A stretch of DNA of 54,613 nt from Halococcus morrhuae DSM 1307 (GTDB lineage Archaea > Halobacteriota > Halobacteria > Halobacteriales > Halococcaceae): contig NZ_AOMC01000135.1 of NCBI RefSeq assembly GCF_000336695.1, forward strand, positions 29,646 to 84,258, given 5' to 3'. Positions 1 to 9,341 of this stretch are shown one piece after another. How positions within the stretch are numbered: the first letter of the stretch is position 1; each line of letters begins with the position of its first letter. The notes below the pieces were generated by a model that was not told the origin of the DNA, made no database searches, and saw only the letters and a list, made by a program, of their open reading frames with translations. The position numbers and the translations under genes were made by a program.

Positions 1-70
1 ACAGGAGTTTCCGCTAGATAAAATCTACGTCATGTGAACTCGGAACCCGCAGAATCTGATTTCCCTGTCG

Positions 71-769
71 ATGTTTCTTGGACAGGCTCATCAGTACGTG
101 CGAAAGGTCGAGGAGGGGTACGAGCTCCGCACCGCCGGCGCGAAGGTCGTCCGCGCGGTGCTCGCGGGGTCGTTCACCGAACACCCACGGGTCGAGCCGT
201 TCGTGATCGCGGACGGCTGCACCCGGTGTGGCGAACCGCTCGTCGCGAGCTACGAGGAGGAGATGCTCGCGCTCGACTGTCCCGACTGCGGCCGTGCTCA
301 CGGCGAGTACTCCTTCCCGCCGGGCGGGCTCAACGACCGCACGAACGAGGAAGTCCTCGAAGCGTTCGACCAGCGGGTGCGCCATCTCCACTGTCTCGCC
401 AAGGACGGCGTCTGTCCCGAGTGTAGCGGACGGATGACCACCACGATATCGGACGAGGGCGAGTGCTGTCTCGGGGTTGGCCTCCGCGCCGATCACGTCT
501 GCGAACAGTGTGATCACAGCCTCTGCTCGGCGATCGGGCTGAGTCTGCTCGATCGCTCGCCGGTCGTCGCCTTCCACCGCGATCACGACGTCGACCTTGG
601 CGCGACGCCCTATTGGAAACTCGACTGGTGCGTGAGCGACGACCTCACTACTGTGCGCTCGACCGATCCCTGGGAGCTCGAACTCGCCATCGACCTCGAC
701 GACGAACGACTCCACGCGACCCTCGACGGCGACCTCTCGCTCGTCGAGACCCGCCGCAGCGCGATCTGA
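71..769 (+). pseudogene. Haloarchaeal ArsR-like regulator lacking its N-terminal HTH
   Basis: The 232 readable residues match the C-terminal part of a haloarchaeal family (about 300 aa) in which an N-terminal winged helix precedes a cysteine-rich sensor-like region. Visible are two CxxC knuckles near residues 49-75 (CTRCGEP, CPDCGRAH), a third CPEC near 117, a later CEQC, and the conserved tail around TPYWKLDWCVSDD. Homology appears to begin almost at residue 1 (YVRKVEEGYELRTAG), which in full-length relatives is the end of the winged helix. The frame upstream is closed by TGA at 35-37, so the helix-turn-helix is missing, not merely outside the window. The product may be a truncated protein or a pseudogene. 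The family assignment is from memory of haloarchaeal proteins; the truncation is visible directly. Confidence 0.6.
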
Positions 770-780
770 ACGGCCTCCTC

Positions 781-809
781 CTGAAATCGATTTCAGTAAC
801 GCGCGTTAC
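781..809. promoter_or_regulatory. Two abutting perfect palindromes (operator candidate)
   Basis: CTGAAATCGATTTCAG (781-796) is a perfect 16-bp palindrome and is followed at once by GTAACGCGCGTTAC (796-809), a perfect 14-bp palindrome. They share one base. An AT-rich stretch (810-836, including a TATA-like AAATTATAT) follows, and the ATG of the small membrane protein is at 862. Dimeric regulators bind such sites. A role as 3' hairpins of the preceding gene is less likely because neither palindrome leaves a loop. Confidence 0.5.
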
Positions 810-861
810 AAAATGTATTTCAAATTATATTTTTTGCGGGGCGGCCCCTCTCACTACACGT

Positions 862-1104
862 ATGAGGGGACGAACGACGCGACACGGCCGGACCGAGCGG
901 AACCGACGACTGAACGCACGAGTTAGTTCCCAAGATGTGGCACTCGTCTACGCGGCGATGGCGCTCGTTCTCGTTCTCCTCTGGCTGCTCACCAACCCGG
1001 CGCTCGCTGCGGGTCTCGCACTGCTCGTTGGATCGATGGCCCTGCTGATGCGGCGCGGACGGCGGATCGTTCGGAGCTTCCTGCGGGCGCGACGAGCGGC
1101 CTGA
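862..1104 (+). CDS. Small two-helix membrane protein, unknown function
   Basis: Eighty residues: a basic, Arg-rich N terminus (residues 1-20), two hydrophobic segments (about 26-45 and 48-65, rich in Leu, Ala and Val) and a basic C-terminal tail ending RRIVRSFLRARRAA. The ATG at 862 was chosen because an AT-rich TATA-like element lies about 26-35 bp upstream; longer in-frame readings run back into the preceding gene. By the positive-inside rule both ends should face the cytoplasm. No family was recognised. It stands alone between the truncated regulator and the convergent cdc48 paralogue. Confidence 0.6.
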   Translation: MRGRTTRHGRTERNRRLNARVSSQDVALVYAAMALVLVLLWLLTNPALAAGLALLVGSMALLMRRGRRIVRSFLRARRAA

Positions 1105-1136
1105 ACGCGGATTCTCTTACTCGGCTTTTCGATCGG

Positions 1137-3350
<2,214 letters not shown>

Positions 3351-3356
3351 TCAAGT

Positions 3357-3491
3357 ATGGTGGTCGAAACCGAGCGTGATGGAACCACGTGGCACGAGTG
3401 CGAACACTGCGGGCTCATGTTCGACGACGACCAGGAGGCCGAACAGCACGAGGAGGCCTGTGACGCCGAGGAACCGAGCTATCTCCAGTGA
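3357..3491 (+). CDS. 44-aa zinc-finger-like haloarchaeal protein (DUF7128 type)
   Basis: A tiny acidic protein with a single C2H2-like pattern: CEHCGLMF, then eight residues on QHEEAC. It matches a small conserved haloarchaeal family in which this finger is nearly the whole protein. Zinc binding is inferred from the CxxC...HxxxC spacing. The ATG at 3357 is used because the conserved sequence begins there (MVVETERDG) and a weak TATA-like ACCTTTGG lies about 26 bp upstream, so translation would be leaderless. Function unknown; it could bind DNA, RNA or a protein. It diverges from the cdc48 paralogue. Confidence 0.75.
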   Translation: MVVETERDGTTWHECEHCGLMFDDDQEAEQHEEACDAEEPSYLQ

Positions 3492-3501
3492 TCGCTAGTC
3501 G

Positions 3502-4266
3502 CTAATCGCCACCGATATCCGGTGTGTCCTCACCACCGGACGTCTCCGCCGTCGACGCCCCGTCGGCCCACTCGACATCAACGGCAACTTCGTTGGTTCG
3601 GAGGAAGGGCGGGGTGGACGGGTCGTTGTACCCGAGATTGAACGGTTCGCCGACGGGTTCGACATCGCTGTCGCCGAGCGAATCCAGGAGCTTCGACGCC
3701 TGTCGGCGCGTCCGCCAGTCCGGTCGCCACCACGAGAAGCGCCGTGTCGCAACCGACCGCGGCGACTCGACCGCGAGCGATACTTCCGAACCCGTCGGCC
3801 GCGGCGCGGTGTTCGGCGTGTATTTCGCGGGCAAATAGAATCCCATCTGGACGCCGTCGTCGTCCGTGTCAGTACGGACGGGAGCCGTCATCGACACCGA
3901 TTCGGAATCGGCACCGTTCTCCGTGCGGACGGGCGCGGTCATCTCGATCGATTCGCCTGCCCCCTCGTCCTCACCAGTGTTGTCGGTCCGTACGGGAGCC
4001 GTCATCGAGACGTCCGAGCGCGACTCGTTCGCGCCCTGGATGTAATCGAACAGCCGTCCGAACGCCTCGCGCGTCGAGTCGCCGGTGGTCTCGACGCGGA
4101 CGAGTTCCGGATAGCGCCTGATCTCGGTCCGGTCGTCGATCGTCCGTTCGACGGTGTAGTCGACCCGTTCGGCCGATCGCGAGCGCAGCACTCCGAAGGC
4201 GCTCCAGACCGCGAGTGCGCCCCCGGCCGTCGCCACGCCGATGGCCCCGAGTCGTGCTCGATTCAT
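3502..4266 (-). CDS. SOUL-family heme-binding protein
   Basis: A 254-residue member of the SOUL/HBP family. An N-terminal hydrophobic segment (about 5-25) would anchor it to the membrane. Then come VDYTVERTIDDRTEIRRYP, typical of the SOUL start, and the signature FYLPAKYTPNTAPRP, followed by the late motif FNLGYNDPSTPPFLRTNEV. The family is linked to heme or tetrapyrrole binding and transport, but the exact role in archaea is unknown. Unusually, the SMTAPVRT-type strand occurs three times in acidic spacing (residues about 85-130) where most members have one or two. The acidic, Ser/Thr-rich C terminus (about 230-254) is probably disordered. Monocistronic as far as seen. Confidence 0.85.
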   Translation of the reverse strand: MNRARLGAIGVATAGGALAVWSAFGVLRSRSAERVDYTVERTIDDRTEIRRYPELVRVETTGDSTREAFGRLFDYIQGANESRSDVSMTAPVRTDNTGEDEGAGESIEMTAPVRTENGADSESVSMTAPVRTDTDDDGVQMGFYLPAKYTPNTAPRPTGSEVSLAVESPRSVATRRFSWWRPDWRTRRQASKLLDSLGDSDVEPVGEPFNLGYNDPSTPPFLRTNEVAVDVEWADGASTAETSGGEDTPDIGGD

Positions 4267-4356
4267 GCACAGACGAAACGGCGACGACTGAAGGCTGTGT
4301 CGCTCGTTCCGGCTCGACGATTCCTCCTCCTTCCCCGCTACGGACGGAACGGAAAG

Positions 4357-5202
4357 CTACGGCCGTTCGTAGTCGGGATCGAACAGTTGTGCCGAGAGCG
4401 GAGTCGGATCGCCCTCGGTGCAGTTGTAGCGCTCGAAATCGGTGACGCCAGCCTCGCGGAGCACGTCCTCGTCGTAGACGGCATTGCCGGTGAACTCCTC
4501 GTCGCGGTCGAGCAGTTCGAGCACGGTGTCGGCGACGATGACCGGCGAGCGCCAGTCGTCCTCCGTCCCCATGCCGAAGTAACGCGTCGCGCGCGTGTCG
4601 ATGGCCGTCACGGGCCAGAAACTGTTGGCCGAGATTCCCGTACCCCGGAGTTCGCTCGCGAGCGAGAGCGTCACGAACGTCATCCCCATCTTCGACCACG
4701 CGTAGGCCGCCTCGCCGGGCGCGCGATCCATCTTCACCGGGGGTGCGTTCGTCAGGATCTGCCCGCCGCCGATCTCCTTGAGATGTGGGATGAACGCCCG
4801 ACAGGTGAGATACGTCCCTCGGATGTTCACGTCGGTCAGCAGGTCGAACCGGTTGGCCGGCAGCTCCTCGACGGAGGCCATCTGGATGGCGCTCGCGTTG
4901 TTGATCACGATGTCGACCTCGCCGAAGACGTCGATCGCCTCGGCGGCGGCCGCCTCGACCTGCTCCTCGTCGCGCAGATTCAGCTGGATGGCGTGTGCGT
5001 CGACGCCGCGCTCCTCGCATTCGGCGGCAGTCTCGTGGATCGTCCCGTCGAGATCACTATCGCTGTCGTCGACGGTCTTGCCCGTCGAGACGACGTTACA
5101 ACCGGCTTCGGCGAGCGCGAGCGCGATCCGCTTGCCGATGCCCCGCGTCGTGCCGGTGATGAACGCCGTGTGACCGCTCAAGTCCGGAGTCGCCAGTGCC
5201 AT
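4357..5202 (-). CDS. SDR oxidoreductase, HSDL2-like, catalytic Ser replaced
   Basis: A 281-residue short-chain dehydrogenase. The Rossmann motif TGTTRGIG (about 17-23), the NNAS motif (101-104) and the Tyr-x3-Lys pair in YAWSK (Tyr167, Lys171) are present. At the place of the usual catalytic Ser the sequence reads TNAPPV, so Ala153 stands where HSDL2-like proteins have Ser. The longer C terminus and the APP motif resemble the HSDL2 subgroup of lipid-related SDRs. Substrate not predictable; activity may be reduced or use another residue. It diverges from a FabG-like SDR across 106 bp. Confidence 0.85.
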   Translation of the reverse strand: MALATPDLSGHTAFITGTTRGIGKRIALALAEAGCNVVSTGKTVDDSDSDLDGTIHETAAECEERGVDAHAIQLNLRDEEQVEAAAAEAIDVFGEVDIVINNASAIQMASVEELPANRFDLLTDVNIRGTYLTCRAFIPHLKEIGGGQILTNAPPVKMDRAPGEAAYAWSKMGMTFVTLSLASELRGTGISANSFWPVTAIDTRATRYFGMGTEDDWRSPVIVADTVLELLDRDEEFTGNAVYDEDVLREAGVTDFERYNCTEGDPTPLSAQLFDPDYERP

Positions 5203-5308
5203 GCGCTGGCTCTGTGGGGGTCTCCCATAACATTGGCTATGGCCGATCGTTCGTGACAGTTCTCAAAGCCAGCTCGACGCTTATGGTCCCCGCTGGCGGA
5301 GGAGGAGC

Positions 5309-6076
5309 ATGGAACTCGAACGGTTCTCGCTCGAAGGGAAGACCGCGCTCGTGACGGGTGCCAGCCGCGGCATCGGCGAGGAGATCGCCGTCGCGATGGC
5401 CGATGCCGGGGCAGCAGTAGTCGCGCTCGCACGCTCCGAAGACGATCTCGAAGCGACCGTCGAACGTATCGAGGCGAGCGGGGGCGAGGCCGTCGCCTGC
5501 ACCGCGGACGTGACCGAGACCGCCCACGTCGAGGCGGCGTTCGATCGAGCCGAGGAGGGGTTCGGTCCGGTCGACGTGCTCGTGAACAACGCCGGTACGA
5601 ACCCGTATTTCGGCGATGCGCGGGAGCTCGCGATCGAGACATGGGAGGGGATCATGGACGTGAACGCGACCGGGGCCTTCCGCTGTGTGCGTGAGTTCGC
5701 TCGTCGCATCGACGAGCGCGATGACGAGGGAAGCGTCGTGAACGTCGCCAGCGTCGGCGGGGTCGTCGGGCTCCCCCATCAGGTCCCCTACACGGCCTCG
5801 AAGCACGCGCTGGTCGGCATGACGCGAACCCTCGCCGTCGAGTGGGCACCCGCCATCCGTGTCAACGCGATCGCTCCGGGCTACGTGAAGACCGAATTCA
5901 CGGCGGGTGTCAGGGGGAACGAATCCATCCACGAGGAGCTCCTCACCGAGATCCCGCAGGATCGGTTCGCCGACCCCGAGGAGATCGCCGGCGCGGCGGT
6001 CTATCTCGCGGGCCCGGCGGCCTCGTACGCAACCGGGGAGATCCACGTCGTCGACGGCGGCTACGCGGCCCACTGA
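5309..6076 (+). CDS. SDR oxidoreductase, FabG-like
   Basis: A complete 255-residue SDR with TGASRGIGEEIA near residue 12, NNAG near 92, catalytic Ser in NVASVGG, Tyr and Lys in YTASKHA, and the typical C-terminal FADPEEIAGAAVYLAGP...YATGEIHVVDGGY. It reduces a keto group or oxidises an alcohol with NAD(P)H; 3-oxoacyl-thioester reductase or 3-hydroxyacyl dehydrogenase are the best guesses because an acyl-CoA ligase and thiolase follow. The start at 5309 has a purine-rich AGGAGGAG just upstream and a TTATGG element near 5281 that would allow leaderless initiation. Confidence 0.9.
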   Translation: MELERFSLEGKTALVTGASRGIGEEIAVAMADAGAAVVALARSEDDLEATVERIEASGGEAVACTADVTETAHVEAAFDRAEEGFGPVDVLVNNAGTNPYFGDARELAIETWEGIMDVNATGAFRCVREFARRIDERDDEGSVVNVASVGGVVGLPHQVPYTASKHALVGMTRTLAVEWAPAIRVNAIAPGYVKTEFTAGVRGNESIHEELLTEIPQDRFADPEEIAGAAVYLAGPAASYATGEIHVVDGGYAAH

Positions 6077-6119
6077 CCGACTGCTCTCCGGTCGAATGGC
6101 GGACCAGTAGTTACAGGAC

Positions 6120-6129
6120 ATAATTATAT
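6120..6129 (+). promoter_or_regulatory. TATA box for the acyl-CoA ligase gene
   Basis: ATAATTATAT stands out in GC-rich DNA. With the usual 26-27 bp spacing, transcription would begin near 6150, between the in-frame ATGs at 6145 and 6154. This argues against the GTG at 6130, which overlaps the box. Confidence 0.6.
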
Positions 6130-6144
6130 GTGAACTGCTATCGT

Positions 6145-7683
6145 ATGTCTAACATGCGCGGACTCACGTTCGGTCACGTGGCGGAGGCGAACGCGAAACG
6201 ACACGCCGACGAGGACTGTCTCGTGATGGAGGGCGAGACGGGTTCCGAGTCGCTCACGTTCGCCGATTTCAACGAGCGCGTCGATCGGGTTGCCCATCTG
6301 CTCCGCGAGCGCGGCGTCGAGGCGGGCGACCAGATCGCGGTGTACATGCAGAACAACGTCGAAACGCTGGAGGCGTACTACGGCGCGATGAAACTCGGCG
6401 CGCTGCCGGTCCCGATCAACCATCGGTTCAAAGACGAGGAGGTCGGCTACGTTCTCCGCGACAGCGGGGCATGCCTCTGTGTGTTCGATAGCGACGCTGC
6501 ATCGACCATCCACGCCGTTCGGGAGAGCGAGACACCAGTCGAAGAGTATCTCTACGTCGGTGCGGATACACCATCGTTCGCGGACGACTTCCGGGCCGCC
6601 CGCGACGCCGCAGCGGACGAGCGAATCGACGTGGTTCCGGATCGCTTGGACGATGCAGCGCTGCTGTACACCAGCGGAACGACGGGGCAGCCGAAAGGCT
6701 GTATCCTCACCCACGACAACCTACTCCAGAACTCGGTGAACACGGTGTACAGCGCTGGATTCGAGGAAAGCGCCGACAGATTTCTCATCGTCACGCCGCT
6801 GTTCCACATCGCGGCGTTCGGAGTGTTCAACAACACCTTCTATGCCGGCTCCACGACCCATCTCGTCGAGAAGTTCGACCCCGTTCGCACCCTCGAAATC
6901 ATCGACGAGGCGAACATCACCGGCTCGTTTTTCGTTCCGACGATGAGCCGCGCGATGCTCGCCGTTGATGATTTCGAGAAGTACGACCTCTCGTCGTTCG
7001 AGTCGTACATGACCGGTGCGGCCCCCTCAAGCGAGGAGCTCAAACGGACCGTAATGAACGCCTTCGACGCGGATCTCTACGAGGTGTTCGGCCAGACGGA
7101 GCTGTCACCGGTGACGACCATTCTCCATCCCGAGGACGCGCTCGAAAAACCCGACAGCATCGGCAAGCCCATCATCAACGTCACGCTCAAAATCGTCGAC
7201 GACGACGACGGCGCGGAGGTCGAACAGGGAGCGATCGGCCGCGCGGCCTACAAAGGTGCGACCGCGTTCCGCGAGTATCTCGGGATGCCCGAAAAGACCG
7301 ACGACGTGTTCGATGACGAGGGATATTTCGTCTCCTCGGACCTCGTGCGACGCGACGAGGAGGGGTTCGTCTATTTCGTCGATAGACACGACGACATGAT
7401 ACTTACGGGCGGCGAGAACGTCTACCCCACCGAAATCGAGGCCGCCCTCGAAGACCACGAAGACATCGCCGCGGCGGGCGTCGTCGGTGTTCCCGACGAG
7501 ACGTGGGGCGAGCGCGTCAAAGCCGTGGTGATTCTCCGTGAGGGGATCTCGATGACCACCGATGAGGTTCGATCGGTCGTCGGGGACCGTCTCGCGGAGT
7601 TCAAACTCCCGCGCGAGGTGGAGTTCCGCGAGAGCCTCCCGCGCAATCCCACCGGGAAAGTCATCAAGAGTCAGCTGTCGTAG
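6145..7683 (+). CDS. Acyl-CoA synthetase (AMP-forming)
   Basis: Class I adenylate-forming enzyme of about 512 residues that activates a carboxylic acid to its acyl-AMP and then acyl-CoA. The P-loop-like YTSGTTGQPKG is near residue 174, the hinge and A8 region RHDDMILTGGENVYP near 413, and the catalytic Lys in NPTGKVIK near 500. The substrate is not readable; medium- or long-chain fatty acids or aromatic acids are possible. Start: an in-frame GTG at 6130 lies inside the TATA box, so ATG 6145 (or 6154, MRGLTFGH) is preferred. Lies between a FabG-like SDR and a thiolase on the same strand, which suggests a small beta-oxidation-like set. Confidence 0.9.
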   Translation: MSNMRGLTFGHVAEANAKRHADEDCLVMEGETGSESLTFADFNERVDRVAHLLRERGVEAGDQIAVYMQNNVETLEAYYGAMKLGALPVPINHRFKDEEVGYVLRDSGACLCVFDSDAASTIHAVRESETPVEEYLYVGADTPSFADDFRAARDAAADERIDVVPDRLDDAALLYTSGTTGQPKGCILTHDNLLQNSVNTVYSAGFEESADRFLIVTPLFHIAAFGVFNNTFYAGSTTHLVEKFDPVRTLEIIDEANITGSFFVPTMSRAMLAVDDFEKYDLSSFESYMTGAAPSSEELKRTVMNAFDADLYEVFGQTELSPVTTILHPEDALEKPDSIGKPIINVTLKIVDDDDGAEVEQGAIGRAAYKGATAFREYLGMPEKTDDVFDDEGYFVSSDLVRRDEEGFVYFVDRHDDMILTGGENVYPTEIEAALEDHEDIAAAGVVGVPDETWGERVKAVVILREGISMTTDEVRSVVGDRLAEFKLPREVEFRESLPRNPTGKVIKSQLS

Positions 7684-7723
7684 TTCGATCTCGATCGTCG
7701 TCGATTCGTCAGACGGAAAGCCA

Positions 7724-7747
7724 AGTGCAGCGCGGTCGCGCTGCACT
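7724..7747. terminator. Perfect 10-bp hairpin between ligase and thiolase genes
   Basis: AGTGCAGCGC and GCGCTGCACT are exact complements separated by GGTC. The hairpin lies 41 bp after the ligase stop and 44 bp before the thiolase start. There is no T-run after it, so it may act as an RNA stabiliser or processing site and not as a classic terminator. Confidence 0.45.
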
Positions 7748-7790
7748 CCACCTCGGTAGGTCTTTGTACGACCATTCCAAACCATTGTTG

Positions 7791-8957
7791 ATGACACGAG
7801 CAAGCGTCGTGGGTGCCGACATGACGACGTTCGGCGTCCACGAGAGCACGCTGTCGGAGCTGTTCGCCGAGGCGGCGCTCGGCGCGTACGACGACGCCGG
7901 TGTCGGTCCGGACGAGATCGACGCGCTCTACTTCGGCAACGCGATGGGTGGCCAGACCGAAAACGACACGCACCTCGCCCCGGCGGTCGCCTCCCAAGTC
8001 GGTCTCGCGGGCGTGCCCTGCCAGCGCTACGAGGACGCGTGTGCGACCTCCGCGAACGCGTTCAAGAACGCCGTCGAGGCCGTCGAGGCGGGGATCCACG
8101 ACACCGTGCTGGTGGGTGGCGTCGAGCGCTGTACGCCCGAAACGGGCCTCGGCACCGGCGAGATGACGCGCATCTTCGCCTCCGCCTCGGATCGCCACTA
8201 CGAGCAGCCGACAGGATTGACCTTCCCCGGCGTGTTCGCACTGCTCACCAAACGCCACATGCACGAACACGGCACGACCGAGGAACAGCTCGCCCACGTC
8301 GCCGTGAAAAACCACGCAAACGGCACTCGCAACCCGAACGCCCACTTCGGCAAAGAAACGACCGTCGAGGAAGTGCTCGACTCGCCGATCGTCGCCGACC
8401 CGTTCCATCTGATGGACTGCTGTCCGTTTTCGGACGGCGCGAGCGCCGTGATCGTCACGAGCGACGACCGCGCCGACTCGTTCGATGATCCCGTCGACGT
8501 GAGCGGTGTCGGCCACGCGACGGACGTCGTCCCGTTGAGCGCAAAACCCGTCCCGCACGCGACGCAGGCCGCCCGCGACGCCGCCGCGCAGGCCTACGAG
8601 CAGGCCGGAACGAGCGCCGATGAAATGGCCTTCGCCGAAGTCCACGACTGCTTCACCGGGGCCGAGGTGATGGCGAGCGAAGCCATCGGCTTCTTCGAGG
8701 ACGGCGAGGGTGGCCCCGCAGCCGCGGAGGGTCGGAGTAGCATGGATGGCGATCGACCGATCAACCCCTCGGGCGGGCTGAAGGCGAAGGGCCACCCGAT
8801 CGGCGCGACCGGGACTGCGCAGATCGTCGAACTCGCAGAACAGCTCCGGGGCGACACTGGCGAACGTCAGATCGATGGCGCGGAGAAGGCCGTGGCGCAC
8901 AACCTGGGTGGCGACGCCGCGACGACAGTCGTCTCCGTCATGGAGGTGCGCGGATGA
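7791..8957 (+). CDS. Thiolase family protein (SCPx-type acetyl-CoA C-acyltransferase)
   Basis: 388 residues of the SCP2/SCPx branch of thiolases. The acyl-accepting Cys is in EDACATSANA (about Cys84), the active-site His in GLKAKGHPIGATG (about His335), and the C-terminal motif is HNLGGDAATTVV, the HNxGG form of this branch in place of CxG. It cleaves or condenses 3-ketoacyl-CoA. The start ATG 7791 (MTRASVVGADMT) fits family N termini; the in-frame codons upstream run through a hairpin. ATGA overlap with the DUF35 gene downstream matches the usual archaeal pairing of such thiolases with a Zn-ribbon/OB-fold partner. Confidence 0.92.
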   Translation: MTRASVVGADMTTFGVHESTLSELFAEAALGAYDDAGVGPDEIDALYFGNAMGGQTENDTHLAPAVASQVGLAGVPCQRYEDACATSANAFKNAVEAVEAGIHDTVLVGGVERCTPETGLGTGEMTRIFASASDRHYEQPTGLTFPGVFALLTKRHMHEHGTTEEQLAHVAVKNHANGTRNPNAHFGKETTVEEVLDSPIVADPFHLMDCCPFSDGASAVIVTSDDRADSFDDPVDVSGVGHATDVVPLSAKPVPHATQAARDAAAQAYEQAGTSADEMAFAEVHDCFTGAEVMASEAIGFFEDGEGGPAAAEGRSSMDGDRPINPSGGLKAKGHPIGATGTAQIVELAEQLRGDTGERQIDGAEKAVAHNLGGDAATTVVSVMEVRG

Positions 8958-9307
8958 GCCTCACGCACGACGACTGGACCACGGCGCTCGAAAACGGCGA
9001 CCTGCTGGGGGTGCGCTGTTCCGACTGTGGCGCGACCTACGGCACGCCGTTCGCCGTCTGTAACGACTGTGGCGGTCGCGATCTGGAGACGACCGAACTG
9101 CCCGAAGAGGGCGAGATCTACACCGAAACGACGGTGCAGGTACCGCCGACGGGCTTCGAAGGTCCCTATCAGGTCGGCACCGTCCAGCTCGATGGCGCGC
9201 GCGTGACCGCCCGACTGGAGGGCGATGTCGAGATCGGCGATCGCGTGGTCTTCGACGGCGCTATCGACGAATCAGGGGATATCGCACCGGTCTTTCGCGC
9301 CGAGTAG
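8954..9307 (+). CDS. DUF35 Zn-ribbon/OB-fold acyl-CoA-binding partner
   Basis: 117 residues: an N-terminal rubredoxin-like zinc ribbon (CSDCGATYGTPFAVCNDCG, four Cys as two CxxC pairs, about 22-41) followed by an OB-fold (about 50-115). In archaea DUF35 proteins form complexes with thiolase or HMG-CoA synthase and channel the acyl-CoA intermediate; the zinc site is structural. Translational coupling with the thiolase (ATGA, 4-bp overlap) makes a complex between these two products very likely. Ends 34 bp before the convergent aldehyde dehydrogenase stop. Confidence 0.9.
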   Translation: MSLTHDDWTTALENGDLLGVRCSDCGATYGTPFAVCNDCGGRDLETTELPEEGEIYTETTVQVPPTGFEGPYQVGTVQLDGARVTARLEGDVEIGDRVVFDGAIDESGDIAPVFRAE

Positions 9308-9341
9308 TCTTGGCGAAAAGTCGAGTTGGGGGCGCTCGGCG

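Noticed and set aside
6130-6144. GTG start at 6130 for the acyl-CoA ligase
   Set aside because: The codon lies at the TATA box itself, upstream of the predicted transcription start, so it could not be in the mRNA.
8954-8957. Frameshift fusion of thiolase and DUF35
   Set aside because: The ATGA overlap is a normal coupled junction and both proteins have complete ends matching their families.
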